A stretch of DNA of 64,000 bases from Torymus aiolomorphi (GCA_036365515.1 CM070877.1:71856022-71920021); one strand, 5' to 3'; shown: positions 24,050 to 36,097, numbered from the stretch's first letter. Program-made: numbers and translations. The notes: generated by a model not told the origin, from the sequence alone.

Positions 24050-24290
24050 TCACGTCGTGATTCTGAAGGTGAGGGGTGACGCAGACGGGCGGCGGCCGGT
24101 GACTTAAATTAAAAATAATCTCTAACAGCCTGTGGATGCGAACTCCACGTAGAAGGGTTATTAGTGAGTTCCTTATTAAAAATATCTAACCTCTAAAAAG
24201 CATGGGGATGGGAAGGAGTTACGCAGACGGGCGGCAGCAAGCGGATTCCTAATAAAAAATATCTAGACGGCAGACGAGTCTCTGTGAGAC
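24050..24290 (+). repeat. Degenerate satellite, 'GTGGATGCGAACTCCACGTAG' family (first block)
   Basis: About two units read AGCCTGTGGATGCGAACTCC..ACGTAGAAGG, then GTTACGCAGACGGGCGGCAG and TTCCTTATTAAAAATATCTA. GTGGA and TCCAC can pair around a 7-nt loop, so each unit holds a small hairpin. The Penelope-like element interrupts this block, and the satellite resumes on its far side at 27676. Confidence 0.75.
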
Positions 24291-24424
24291 ATTATTACGT
24301 ACTTTTTAACGATGGTTTTATAAACCTATTAATTTATTGATAGAGGTGAGCGGTGTAAATCGTTATTCATTTAAAAGTGTAAAAAAATTTTCTTGTAAAT
24401 TAAAACTTGTAAATTTCTATGTAG

Positions 24425-24457
24425 CCTTGAAAAGGGACATAATACATGTCCGAAACG
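24425..24457 (+). ncRNA. Possible degenerate hammerhead core in the Penelope pseudo-LTR
   Basis: GGACAT (24435-24440) and ATGTCC (24446-24451) form a stem closed by AATAC and followed directly by GAAAC, matching stem II plus the 3' core of a hammerhead. The position of the CUGANGA core holds CTTGAAAAG, so it is not catalytic as read. The same sequence is in the downstream repeat at about 27541-27574. Penelope pseudo-LTRs are known to carry hammerhead motifs, which is why I flag it. Confidence 0.35.
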
Positions 24458-24580
24458 TTGGGTTAAGTTAAATAAAGATTTGGTTCGTTGGGTCAAGAAG
24501 AAGGAGTTTATTTATTCAACAATCACCAATACGAACAATCCTCTAATCTTTCACAAAATCATTGGCATTCGACCACAAAA

Positions 24581-25948
24581 ATGCTGTACCAACCTACACT
24601 TCAAATGAATTTGCTAGACAACGAGACGACCTTCATCTCATCTCAGCTCACACGGAAAGAAATCAACATTGACTCTTCGCAAAAAAGCCATCATAACTAT
24701 GGAGGTAATAGTGTCTTTAAAAATGCACAATCATGTTGCCTGTTATCAGAATCTGAAATTCTCCGAGAATTAAATTGTAATTCTTCTTTTAAAATTTCAA
24801 CGTGGTTTTCTTTTATCAATTATAATTTCGATAATAATGTAATAAACAAGTGTAAATTTCTGATTAATTCGTTAAGGGGCCTAAGTAAAGTAAAGTCAGA
24901 ATTAATATTTTTATTACGTTGCAGGTCGTACGACCTTTTACCAAAACACATAATAGGCCTTGAACGCAACATGAACAGTTTCTCCTGGCACTCTCAGTCA
25001 TGCTCAAAAGAATTTAAATGTTTATACAAAAAGTTTTATAAACATATTCTAAACTTAGAAATAAGTGATCTGAATGTGCATATAAGGTTTTTAAAAAGTA
25101 AGATCAACTCTTGCATATCTGCCTTAAAATTAATATTAAGCCCAACACTTATTGACGGTTTTCTCAGTTTTTATCGGAACACAATGACTAATATAAATAA
25201 CAAACATAATTCTCGATTAAACAGTAAGTTTGATATCTTAGAAAGAAAACAACGTAAGGTTAACCCGTCTCCAGAGAACATTGACCAAAACAAAAGCAAA
25301 TGGCTTGTCAATCTCACGGACGTTGAACTACCGAATGATGTGTTTGAAATACTCAGCTTAGGCGATAAATATAACTATACTGGGAACATTCAAAAAGAAA
25401 GTTATTTTTCAATTTTTAAAGAAGTAGAAAATTTTATTAACATACATGATTCAGATAGTTTCGACCACTTAAGAAATAAAGTTCTTATGACAATAAATAA
25501 ATTTGTGAATACAGATAGACATAAAGAACGAAGAGAATTCGAGTTTGAATGCAAAATAGAAAACACAAAATTATTTTTAAAAGAAAATTCAGATTTAATA
25601 TGCACTAAAGCTGACAAAGGAAATTCTACTGTGTTAATGTACAAAGAAGATTATATTAACAAAGTTGAATCTTCTTTACAAGATCCGACTTTCTATAAAT
25701 TATTAAATAAAGACCCTTATAATGAGCTTATTAAAAAAGTTAAAAAATTTTTCACTTCATGGAAAATGAAAGGTGCTTTTGACACAGCAGAATTTTCCCG
25801 TTTATCAAATTTAAAACTAGACAATACTTTACTATCACGTGCTTATGGGTTAGTGAAAATCCATAAATCAAATTATCCTATAAGAATTATCGTTTCTTCA
25901 ATTAACAGTCCGTTTTATGCCTTCGATAAATGTCTTAGCCTTTTTTAA
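24581..25948 (+). pseudogene. Penelope-like polyprotein, N-terminal part
   Basis: The frame is open from 24488, but its first ATG is at 24581, just inside the left terminal repeat boundary, so I use that start. The N-terminal half is basic and Asn/Ser-rich with no clear domain. Near its end it reads LICTKADKGNSTVLMYKEDY (about residues 340-360 from this start), the conserved 'KADKG...V....DY' block that precedes the reverse transcriptase fingers of Penelope elements, and then RAYGLVKIHKSNYPIRIIVS, the 'Y..PKIHK...P.R.I.S' block. The frame then ends at a TAA made by the T6/A6 run at about 25937-25950. The catalytic part continues in another frame. Confidence 0.8.
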
Positions 25949-27314
25949 AAAATACATACCTAAACCAAAATATTCTGTAAAAAATAGTATGGAAGTTAAG
26001 GAAAAATTAGGTACTATAACAATTCCTCTAGGATACATATTAATTTCATTAGATGTTGTGTCTCTATACACAAATTTAGATTTCACTCTTATTTTAAATG
26101 GAATAAGAAAGAAATGGAAATATTTTAAAGATAAGATCAGTCTTTCTTTGATTGAGTTTTTAAATGGTATAGAGTTACTATTAAATTCAACTTTTTTCAA
26201 ATTCAATGAAAAATATTACAAACAGCTTATTGGTTCTCCTATGGAAGGCAGCTGTAGTCCTCGATTTGCTGAAATTGTCCTTGAGGAAGCTGAAGAAAGT
26301 TGTCTTGAAAAGTTACGCGACTCCATACTATTTTACTGTAGGTATGTAGACGACTGTTTATTAATTGTTAAAGAAACTGAAATTGACAATATTCTGAATA
26401 CTTTTAATCAGTACAACGAGTATTTAAAATTTACTATTGAGAAAGAAATAGACAAGAAACTTAGTTTTTTAGACATGCAAATAATTAGAGTTGATAATAG
26501 TTCTCCATTAACAAATTGGTATAGAAAACCTACCTTTTCTGGTAGGTATATAAGCTTTGATTCACACCATCCTATTCCACAAAAAAGAGCTCTAGTCTTT
26601 TCCCTAGTTGACAAAGCAATAAAATTATCCCATCGTTCTTTTCATAACAATAATTTAACTTTGGTCAAGAAATTTCTTCTAAATAATAAATTTCCGTTGC
26701 AGTTTATTGAAAAAAATATTAAAAAAAGACTTTGTCACATTTTTAATAGTAACAACTGTAATAATATTACAAAAGCTTATACAAAAAATCCTTTAATTAT
26801 ACTTCCTTATGTTAATAATTTATCACAGTCTATCAATAAGATTTGCAAAGAATATGGTATCATGCATGTAAATAATATGCCTAACAAGCTAAGTTTCGTT
26901 AAATTAGGAAAAGATCCAATCAAAAAATCAGATGTTACCGGTATTGTTTACAAAATAAAATGTAATGATTGTCATGCTGCGTATGTTGGACAAAGTGGTA
27001 GAGCGCTAAAGAAAAGATGCTATGAACATAAATATTGCATAAAAAATGCGGACGAAAAATCTGCCTTATACATGCACTGCAAATACACAAAACATAATTT
27101 CGACTTTGAAAATGTTTCGATTCTTGATGTTGAGAAAAATAAATTCAAACGAGAATTTTCAGAAATGCTAAATATTTATGCCACTGCGAATAACATAAAT
27201 CGCAAAACTGACATTGCTAATTTAAAATATTGTTACAAAAATAATATAAATGTATTACTTTCAATGCTGGAAAAAAAGAAAAAACACAAACATAAAATCA
27301 AAGGTTTACGTTAG
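25949..27314 (+). pseudogene. Penelope-like polyprotein, RT catalytic core and GIY-YIG endonuclease
   Basis: This is the continuation after the frameshift. It carries the palm motif LDVVSLYTN (motif A), the GSPMEGSCSP loop, YVDD at the active site (CRYVDDCLLI), and the C-terminal LSFLDMQI segment. About 340 residues past the break, GIVYKIKCNDCHAAYVGQSG contains the GIY-YIG nuclease start with its paired cysteines, followed by the catalytic Arg region GRALKKRCYEHK. All key residues appear present. In the family, RT copies the RNA at a nick made by the nuclease. One base too many in the T run at 25937-25942 would explain the break, either a real mutation or a sequencing error. Confidence 0.85.
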
Positions 27315-27675
27315 CTTACAAATACACTAACAGCTCCCCACTACTCGAGGGCACAATATAAATACGAGCTATCGCTCGGTTTGGACTTTAAATTTCCGAG
27401 AACTGACATTATTACGTACTTTTTAACGATGGTTTTATAAACCTATTAATTTATTGATAGAGGTGAGCAGTGTAAATCGTTATTCATTTAAAAGTGTAAA
27501 AAAATTTTCTTGTAAATTAAAACTTGTAAATTTCTATGTAGCCTTGAAAAGGGACATAATACATGTCCGAAACGTTGGGTTAAGTTAAATAAAGATTTGG
27601 TTCGTTGGGTCAAGAAGAAGGAGTTTATTTATTCAACAATCACCAATACGAACAATCCTCTAATCTTTCACAAAA

Positions 27676-27900
27676 AATATCTAAACTTCAAATAGCCTGT
27701 GAATGCTAGGTCCATGTAATAGGAGCGGCGACACGCAGGCAGGCGTCGGTAGACGAGTTAAATGAAATTATCTAAACTTCAAATAGCCTGCGTGGATTCG
27801 ACCTCTACATAGTAGAAGCGGAGATACTCATCTTGGCGGAGGTACTCATCTTGGCGGCGGCCGGCAAACTAAGTAAAAAATATCTAAGCCGTTAAGGATG
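27676..27900 (+). repeat. Satellite block resuming after the Penelope insertion
   Basis: Two units (ATAGCCTGTGAATGCTAGGT and ATAGCCTGCGTGGATTCGAC), with ATATCTAAACTTCAAATAG spacers. They also contain a duplicated TACTCATCTTGGCGGAGG. Confidence 0.7.
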
Positions 27901-28199
27901 TTGTGTAAAAAAATGAGCTTCTTATGAACTTTCCTAAAGACGGGTCTGAGTGACAAGCTTAGTACCACCACTGGCCAATATGTGGTCACCCGCCTACTGC
28001 TCCCATAAACAAGTTGACAATGTCGAGTGTATATATAAGACTGAGAGTCGATCACTTCAATGAATTTTCAAGAGTCAAACTTACAAGGCATGTCTTGTTT
28101 TTGATATGATGATTTAGCAACAAATTAAATTAAATACACGACGGGCATGCAAATAATATTTATGGTAATTGAAATAAAAAAATATTTAAAATTTTTTTA

Positions 28200-28400
28200 C
28201 CAGTCATGAGGGACCCACATGGGAGCTATGTGGGAAATACGTGGGAACTATGAGGTTCTTATGGGATCTCTCAGCAAAACGCCACATAGGTCCTACGGGT
28301 TTCCCACAAGAGTCCCACATGTTTCCCACATGGGTCCCATATATTTCCCACACGGATCCCATGTGTTTTCTACACTGTTCTCATGTGAGGTTTTTCAGTA
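28200..28400. repeat. Minisatellite of CCCACATGGGTCCCATAT units
   Basis: About nine imperfect 17-22 bp units built from CCCACATGGG and TTTCCCACA. Many units are self-complementary (CCCATGTGGG). Confidence 0.75.
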
Positions 28401-28559
28401 AGGTCACATTCTCCCACACACATGTGCTACTCTGATTTTGCTTCCTCCTAGAGGAAGCTTTGTGATAGTAATTTTTTGAGTTGTTGTAAAAACATGTTAA
28501 AGTGTTATTGGAGGTGTTAGGAACCAAAATACATGATTTTTGAAAAATGTCTGTATGGA

Positions 28560-28562
<3 letters not shown>

Positions 28563-28607
<45 letters not shown>
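28563..28607. repeat. (GT)n microsatellite
   Basis: About 22 GT units. Confidence 0.95.
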
Positions 28608-28609
<2 letters not shown>

Positions 28610-30640
28610 GCTGGATCTCAGTTTCTACTCGATCGATTTTAATCAGACAGGTCTCATTTTTTTGTTTTTTTTTGTGTGATGGCGGGTCAAAAATCGGTTT
28701 TCGATTGGGCTGATTCGTTTTTGTTTTATTTCAAATTTTCGATTTTCTCAAAATTTATTTTTGATTTTTTTTAATGATCGGATTTAAATTTTTGAATCGG
28801 ATGGGTAGCATTCGAAAGAGCGTAAAAAAAATCTATAATTAAAAAAAAAAATTCTCTAGCCATCACGGTTCTCTTGTTATTGATAAAAATATGTTTTTTT
28901 TAAAGCCTGTAACTCACAAACTAAACGGTCCACTTTTTTGAGAAAAATCACGATGATGCACAATATAAATAGCTATATTCTGTAAAAATTTGAATCCATT
29001 TCTTTCGTTAGTTTTTTAGAAAAAAATTGGAAAATGAAAAAAACGCTTTCCCTATGCCCGACGTTTACGGAAGTAAAATTGACTTAATCGCTTCAAAATT
29101 CCTTGTAGAGGTAGATTTTGTATAGTTCTCGGTCGAGTTCTTTGGGCAAAATATTTGGTCTAAAAATTTCAGAGATATTTGAGGTTAAAATTTTTTTAAC
29201 CTTTTTTTCAAATCGTAATTTCTCGAGAACGGCTCTACGTATCTGGATCGGTTGGGTAGCATTCAAAAAATAATTAAAATACCTATATTTAAAAAAAAAA
29301 ATGTTATTCCTAGCTTGTAGCGGTTCGTTTGTTATTAACAAAAACAAAAACCTGCTTTTTTAAAAAAAAGGTTATAACTTCCTAATCCTATCACTTATCT
29401 TAAAAAATAATGGATTAGTTATGATATCAATTTATTCGTGATTTGATTGGTGGGAGTAATGGGTTGCTAGGTTAAAAAAAAAGTGGTGCAGTTTTGATAA
29501 AATTACAGCGTGCTAAGCGCGCTTAGATATTCGAACATATAAAACCTTGTTTTCAGAAAATATAAACGCATAAATTAATTTTCGTAATACGATGCGTAAA
29601 ATAAGCGAATATATTTATGATTTACGGGTATAAAGTTGAAATTTACGCTTAGTTGGAGTAAATTAAAAATATTAAAATATTTATTTACGTACTATAAGCG
29701 CAAAATTAAATTTTTCATCAGCAACCCATACACATATTCGCGATTTACTTTATGTTTAGGTCTAATATAACGAAAAATAATGCTCGCAAAACGAGCGTAA
29801 AGCGGACGTAAAGTTCAACTTTACGCTTTTGTAACAAAAACTAATATTAATCTCAATACAAAAGCTTTATATTTTCTTTAAAAAAAAGGCGCCATGATAT
29901 CTACCGCTAGGTGGTTTGGAAATGATATCAAAACAATAAATAGATGATAATAACGTATATTTTCCATGTGTATGTTTCTAAGCCGAAGGCGATGACGAAT
30001 GATGAGCGTTGAATTTTTTATTAATAAATGAAAAATAAATGGAAAATTCTCAAAGACAAATAAATTTTTTTAACTTTGAAAATTTTTGAATCAAAGCTAT
30101 AACAAAATTTTCTTTTTTTTTTTTAATAAAAACACAAGTTTATTTTAAATAACTTTTTTTATCAAAAGAAATAAAGGTAATCTCTTGAAAATTTAACTAA
30201 ATAATAATATATTGTAATAAATAATTGTAATAATTGGTTAAAATTTCAAATTGATCAAATATTCTCTGAGATATCAGTATTAAAAAACATTAAAAAAAAA
30301 TTTTTAATCTTGAATATCTGGTCGTGATGATCATTTTTTTGTTTTTTTTTTGTGGGCAATGAATTTTTTTTTGTAAAATATAAAATTGTTTAATAATAAT
30401 TGCTTTTTGATGATAAAAAATAGAAAGAGTCAAAATAGAAAGTCACAAACCATTTAACATAGTCTCACCGCACAAAATAAAGTATTACATTTTAAATATT
30501 GGAATTAAAAATAAATTAAACGAATCAGTAAATTAAGTTTGAGGAAGCTACGTGCCAATGAATTGGCAGCGGTTTTTTAGACTTTGATGCATTAACTATT
30601 GTTCTGGGTACCCTGCGTCATTGTAGACCGTACCCTAATA
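28608..30640. other. AT-rich DNA with a diverged ~430-bp direct duplication
   Basis: GGATGGGTAGCATTCGAAAG at 28799 and GGTTGGGTAGCATTCAAAAA at about 29249 start similar stretches, each followed by a poly-A-rich run, a CGGTTC-type block and TTGTTATT. The pieces ATTTACGC and CGTAAA recur at 29570-29830. No gene is recognised, and the frame at 29093-29347 is not convincing. Confidence 0.4.
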
Positions 30641-31577
30641 ACACAACATCCTTAATATCCTGCGGATGCGAGCTCCACGTAGAGGCTGTTGAGTTAGGCA
30701 GACAGGCGGTGGCAAGCGAGATTTTTATTAAATAGTAGTTTTCGATACAAGGGCGAAAGTGTTGATTCCAGCACGAGTGTGAGGTTTAAATAATCACACG
30801 GGTGTAGAATCATCTTTCGCACGTGTACCGAACAATATTTTTCGATATAGGGGGCGTGAAATCGGTTCTAAAAATTTGCAAAATGCGTAAAGTTGCACTT
30901 TACGCCCAGTGAATCGACAAATATATATAAACCCTAAAAAGTGTGCATGGGGATGCACGCTCCCCGTATTAGGATTTAACATCCATATATATAGCTAACC
31001 AAGATGGTGCAAGTTAGCCCGTGCTCAACCTGCATATTTAAATGAGGCTGCTGGTCAAGTCGCGCCATCTTGGCTAGCTATATAGATATATTTTAGTATG
31101 CATTTGAGTTAGCTATATATACGAATGTCAAATCCCAATATGGTGCGAAGTTACGCAGGCGGGCAGCGGCGGACGATTCAAATAAATAATATCTAAACCC
31201 TAAATAGCTTGTGGATGCAAGCACTACGTAGAAGGCGAGTAGTTACCCAGACAAGTAGTAGCTAACGAGCTCCTTATTAATAATATTTAAATCACAAAAA
31301 GCATGGGGTCGCACGTTCCACGTAGATGGTGCGAAGATACGCATGTAGTTAAATTGAAAATATCTAAACTAAATAGCCTCGGTATCTTAGTTCTACGTAG
31401 AAGGAGCCGAGTTACAGAAGAGAAACCCCCGTAAGAAGGTTCCATAGAAAAAATGAATAACCCCCATTAACAGCCTGAGCATGCGTACAAGGCGCGGAAT
31501 TGCGCTGACGGACGGTGGCAAGCGAGTTCCTTGTTAAAAACATCTAAACCCTAAAAAGCATGGCGATGCACGCTCCA
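30641..31577 (+). repeat. Satellite array, plus orientation, with a hairpin insert
   Basis: Degenerate 95-115 bp units carry GTGGATGCGAGCTCCACGTAG, GTTACGCAGACGGGCGG and TCCTTATTAAAAATATCTAA. A foldback at about 30735-30832 (TTTCGATACAAGGGCGAAAG with GAAAG-type inverse ending CACGTGTACCGAA) interrupts it. Another inverted pair, AGCTAACCAAGATGGTGC with GCGCCATCTTGGCTAGCT, lies at 30995-31082. Confidence 0.7.
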
Positions 31578-31579
31578 TG

Positions 31580-32560
31580 TACATGGAGATTTACATGATG
31601 TGGCCCCATCTGGCCGAGTTGAACGCATTTCGGATATTTAGACCAATGACGGCGCATATTCGCTTTGTACATCGGCTGCCGCAGATGGCCTCCGAAGCTA
31701 ACGCAGTCACTCGGCCAATGGCATCAATAGTTGAGCGACTTCTGAAAGCCGAACTGGTTATCGGACAGGCCTCCTGCCTCTAATATGGCCACGCCAAGCC
31801 TGACACCTAACACCAGCTCAAACAATTTCTCGACAATATCTAGCATACAGAGTGGTCTCTGCACCTTCCACTGTGTCGGAAAGATTCTTTCCTGTAGACA
31901 TACGATGAATGGTTTTTATGACCAAGCCTGGAATTCCGTCAAGTCCTAGGGCTTTCCGGATAGATATTTTCTTGGCGGCCATCTTCACCTCGGCTTCCTT
32001 GACGCCTGGCCGATCGACTGCACCATCTATTACCATGAGGCCAGTGCCGGTTGTCTGTTCCCGGTTTTCTGGGAACAAGTGCTGAACCACTCTGTCGAGA
32101 AAAACTGGATAGGTTGGTGCATTGGAACCCCTTGGCTTGATCGTGTTAATGGCCGTTTTGTACGAGCGTTTCCAGGGGTTCCGACGGTAGCCTTGAGCTC
32201 TCTTCGTTTTGTCTCATAGGCCGCACGTAGCTCCTCATATCGCGGCCCCCCGAGTTGCTCGTTGATGTAGCCTCCTAGCTCGAAGGCACTCTCGGTGAAT
32301 TACCGCGATGTCCTTGCTCAACCAATAGACTGGCGGGCGTCCTCGAGGGTTAGTCTTTATGCATATTGAGGCACTGCAAGCCACTGTTATGACCTGTGAA
32401 AGGCTTCGAGCTTTCTCCTCTGCGGTTCCTTCCAACATTGCTCCCTCTAGAGAGCAAAGGAACGTCTCGCTGTCCAAGGTGGATGGTGCCCATCTCTCTT
32501 TTATCTCACCTCTTCCGTGGAAGTAGTCTCGTCCATATCCTTAATGATTAGGACTTCCAT
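31580..32560 (-). pseudogene. R1/jockey-type LINE fragment A (EN-RT linker to RT start)
   Basis: On the minus strand the order is: linker (32477-32235, with RPPVYWLSKDIAVIHRECLR), a block with KALGLDGIPGLVIK (32090-31818), then RT residues GLSDNQFGF..SRSTIDAI and IGLNIRNAFNSARW near 31770-31600. This is the normal order leading into the RT of R1/TRAS-like elements ('K.PG.DGIP...K', 'S..QFGFR..RST.DAI', 'LDI.NAFN'). Frames shift between blocks, and the copy stops where the satellite resumes at about 31578. It is a dead fragment. Confidence 0.75.
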
Positions 32561-33050
32561 GTCAAAACATCAAAATATCAAAACACCAAATAGCCTGGGA
32601 GATGCGAGCTCCACGTAGGAGGGACGGAGTTTCGCAGGAAAGCAGCGGTAAGAAGGTTCCATATACAAATGTCCAAATCCGATAAACAGCTTAAGGATGC
32701 AAACTTCACGTAGAAGATAAAGAGTGACGAGGATCGGCAGCAGGGAAGTTAAATAAAAAATATTTAAACCCTAAATAGCTTCTGAATGCAAGCGCCATGT
32801 AGAAGGTAGGAAGTTGCGTAGACAGACGGTGGCAAGCGAGTTTCTTATTAAAGATATCAAAATCCGAAATAGCCAGGGGGATGCGAGATCCATCTAGGAG
32901 GGACGGAATTACGCAAGAAAAGAGCAGTTAGAAGGTTCCATATAAAAAAATGTCTAAACCCATTAAAATATAAAAAATGTCTTAAATATTAAAATCTTAT
33001 ATAGCCTGGGGATGCGAGCTTCAGGTAGGAGGGGCGGCTCCCTGCGTCGA
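32561..33050 (+). repeat. Satellite array between LINE fragments
   Basis: Four or five units with TAGCCTGGGGATGCGAGCTC and TTCCATATAAAAAATGTCTA. Unit variants match those on the far side of LINE fragment A. Confidence 0.7.
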
Positions 33051-33059
33051 AATATGCGT

Positions 33060-33160
33060 TTTCTAGAACATTTTTGTGTATATATGTGTGTGCATGCGCG
33101 TGTGTGTGCGCGTGCGTGTGTGTGTGTGGGTGTATGTGGATGTATGTGTGTCTTTTTTCT
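33060..33160. repeat. Imperfect TG/CG-rich microsatellite
   Basis: A run of TGTG, CGTG and GTATG steps. Confidence 0.8.
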
Positions 33161-33199
33161 AGAGGATGTTAGAAAAAAATGCCTTTACGCATACAAAGA

Positions 33200-35190
33200 T
33201 GTTATGTGGGGCTCGACATTGTTAGCAATAGCCGCTAAAAACCCTCCTGCTAATCTTCTGAGCAGGTTCTCCTCTCGGCTGAGTATTCCCCTAGCGAAAA
33301 CCTCCGTTATGCATTACTTCCTGAGGGGCAGCCTTCGCCTTTACGGCCCTCTACACCGCCTGGCGGTCATACAGCTTCCTCTTCTCTTCTTTTCTTCCTT
33401 CCTCTTATCTCCTAATGCGATTTAGTCTGTCCACCACACTGGTGGTGCGACCAATTACCGCATTCTATTCCCGCTGTGACGAGAGTAAGCATCTTCCAAT
33501 GTCCTCGAGAGATAAAGGGACTTCACATAAGACCCTGAATCGTTCTCTCTTTTCCCGAAACCTGGGACACACGAACAAAGCATGCTCCACGTCCTCTTCA
33601 ACTTTAAGACATGCCGAGCACTCCGCGCTTCGATATACTCCAATTCGCTTCAAGTAGCTGCGAAAGCAGCAGTGCCTGGTGAGGACCTGAGTGAGATGAA
33701 AAGTTGCGAGTCCATGTCTCCTCCCGGTCCACTCCATGATACATGGGATGAGGCGTTGGGTCCACAGACCTTTGCTTGATGTATTCCATCGATGTTGCCA
33801 TTCTTCACCGGTCTTCCTGGACCATCGGTTTTGACGTGAGTTATCCTCTTCTGCAACCATGCCTTTGCGATATATTTCAGCTGTCCCGGTCGCCATTAGG
33901 TCTACGGGTGGTAATCCGGCGATTACCGAGTGAGCGATGTCTGACACGGTACGGTTGGCACAGGCCACTCTCAGCGTAATTGTCCTGCAGGCTTTTCGGT
34001 AAGCGGCACCGTAGCTCGGGTTACTACTTTTAACATCAGCCCAGATTGGGGCTCCGTACTGAATCACGGGATATACCACCGAGGAAAGGAGGAACCGTAG
34101 CGGCGGCTTCGGCCCCCCTATGTTCGGCATGATGCCCGCGAGCACTCGAGATATTTTGATGACTTTAGTAGGGCATTCCCAAGGTTGTCTTCGAACAACA
34201 GCCTCGCATCTATTGTGACTCCTAGATATTTAAGGGGGCTAGACACCTTTTTTCCCTGAAATAAAAAAAGTCATATTTTAATACATAAAGGTAAACTAAT
34301 TATTTCCCACTTTTTACATATAAAAGGAGGTATATTTACTTTACCTTAGAAGTTTGTCCGGGCCTTTTATATGGTCCAGAATTATGGCAATCTTTTTGGC
34401 TGCTATCTTCACTTCTGATTTGGTAACTCCTGTTGGCTCGGCTGTACAAATATTCTCCATTAGACCAGTGCCAGCTTGTCATTTCCCATGTTCTGACAAC
34501 AAATGTTGATCCACTCTGTCGGGGACGGTTGGTCAAGATGGGGCACTGGTACCTCTGGGTATGATTTTTTTTCATAACCGTTTTGTACGGTAGTCCTGAT
34601 TAATCACGATCCACTTCCTCTCAAAGTCCTGCCAACACTTTCTTTTGGATGTCTTTATCGCAACCTTCAGCACTTTTCTCTTTTGCTCATACCTGGCGGT
34701 TAATTCTTTATACCGAAGTCCACGAATTACTCTTTGGTGCAGTCTCCTAACACGAAAGCACTCTTTACGTATTATCGCAATGTCCTTGTTTCACCAGTAG
34801 ACTGGTAGGCGTCCGCCATGATTTGTCTTCGTGGACATTGAAGCATCGCATGCCGCTGTGATGATCCATAAGAGGCATTGAGCCCTAACCTAGGCTGTTG
34901 CTTCAACAGATGCTCCTTCCAGGGAACAGAGAAGAGTTTTCCTGTCGAAAGTTGCTGGTGCTCATCTCTCTCTCTCTTCAGCATCCGGGTCATATTCTCT
35001 GTCTTGCTCGCCGGCTGGAGCTGGTACGTGAGTGTTTGGTGATTGCTGCCAGTGTATCGATCATTGACTCGACAGTTAGAGTCTTTCCGACTCAATCTGG
35101 GAACTATAAAGCTCAGATGTACTATAGACGACTTATTTCCTTTGGTGTAGATCGGCATTATCTCTGTATTAACAATCTCTAGTTCTAGTA
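33200..35190 (-). pseudogene. R1/jockey-type LINE fragment B (EN end, linker, RT C-terminus)
   Basis: From the 5' side (35173): an endonuclease C-terminus, SSIVHLSFIVPRLSRK followed by NDRYTGSNHQTLTYQL; then the same linker as fragment A in broken frames (near 34820-34350); then YLGVTIDARLLFEDNLGNA near 34240; then the best-preserved frame, 34145-33465 (226 aa), with PPLRFLLSSVVYPVIQYGAP (RT thumb region) and a C-terminal zinc-knuckle-like CSACLKVEEDVEHALFVCPRF. Most of the RT palm, including the YADD-type site, is missing between about 34340 and 34245, so an internal deletion separates the two parts. 33465-33200 is a 3' untranslated tail. Confidence 0.78.
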
Positions 35191-35199
35191 TCGCGAAAG

Positions 35200-35360
35200 C
35201 CTCGTATGTGTGCGTGCGTTCAGTGCATGTGTATATGTGTGTGTGTAATAAATTTTTCCGCACCATAACTCGAAATTGGCAAGAGATATCAAGTTTATCT
35301 TTGACAGGTATATGAAGTTCAATCTAAAGTTGTCCAAGTTCAATTATACCGCAGATCAGA
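35200..35360. repeat. TG tract with a flank duplicated at 37100-37240
   Basis: After TGTGTGTGTAATAAATTT the flank AGAGATATCAAGTTTATCTT and AGGTATATGAAGTTCA recur in the same order after the GT tract at 37117, a dispersed repeat tied to GT microsatellites. Confidence 0.6.
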
Positions 35361-35959
35361 TAATATGCGAGCTCCGCGTATAAGGCGCGCACTTTTGCTA
35401 ACGAGTGGTGGCAAGCGAGTTCCTTGTTAAAAATATCTAAACAAAGGATAAGGATGCTAGTGCCACATAAATGGTGCGAAGCCACGCATGCGGGCGGTGG
35501 CAGGCGTGTTAAACAAAAGTGTCTAATCCCTAGAATGGCTGTGAATACCAACTCCATGTAGAAGGTGTAGGCCTTGCATCCACAGGCTATTTGGGGTTTA
35601 AATACGTTTTATTTAACTCTTCCGCCGTCGGTCTGCGTAACTTTTCACCTTCTACCTGAAGCGCCCAACCACATGTTTTTTATGGTTTAAATATTATTAA
35701 TAAGGAGCCGCTTGCCACCGCCTGTCTGCGTAACTCTGCGTGATCTACATGAAGTTTCCAACTCCATGCTATTGAAGGATCAGATATTTTTTATTTAACT
35801 CGCCTACTGTTGCACCTTTTACGAGGATCCCACATCCTCAGGCTATTTACGTAATTCAGATATTTTTAAAAGGAACTCTCTTGCAGCTGCCGGTCTACGT
35901 AACTCCGTATCTTTTACGTGGAGCTCGCATCCCCAGGCTATTTGGACTTTACAGTACAT

Positions 35960-36075
35960 TACGATACATTGTGACTTAAGTGGCTCATTATTGCACGGCG
36001 TGAAGTAGGCACCCGAGCGTAGCGAGGGTGATAATTCACGTCGTCCAATGAGCCACTTAAGTCAGGTGTATCGTA
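35960..36075. other. Hairpin element with CCCGAGCGTAGCGAGGG tip
   Basis: TACGATACA (35960-35968) pairs with TGTATCGTA (36067-36075). Inner arms are GTGACTTAAGTGGCTCAT with the inverse ATGAGCCACTTAAGTCA, and ACGGCGTGAA with the near-inverse TTCACGTCGT. The tip CACCCGAGCGTAGCGAGGGTG-like core shares its shape with the tip at 5224-5244. Confidence 0.7.
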
Positions 36076-36097
36076 TACTCTTTATATAACACTTTTA

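Larger units (their letters stand above)
24291..27675 (+). mobile_element. Penelope-like retroelement (RT plus GIY-YIG) with direct terminal repeats
   Basis: Two identical-looking 268-bp direct repeats (24291-24558 and 27408-27675) bound a coding region for a reverse transcriptase joined to a C-terminal GIY-YIG nuclease, the hallmark layout of Penelope-like elements with pseudo-LTRs. Both repeats start ATTATTACGTACTTTTTAAC and end in TCTTTCACAAAA. The element sits inside the degenerate satellite, whose units resume on the far side. The coding region has one frameshift at about 25937-25942. The close match of the repeats suggests a fairly recent insertion. Confidence 0.88.

Noticed and set aside
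34772..35266. 164-aa minus-strand frame as a host gene
   Set aside because: Its centre is a LINE endonuclease end, so it is part of LINE fragment B, not a separate gene.
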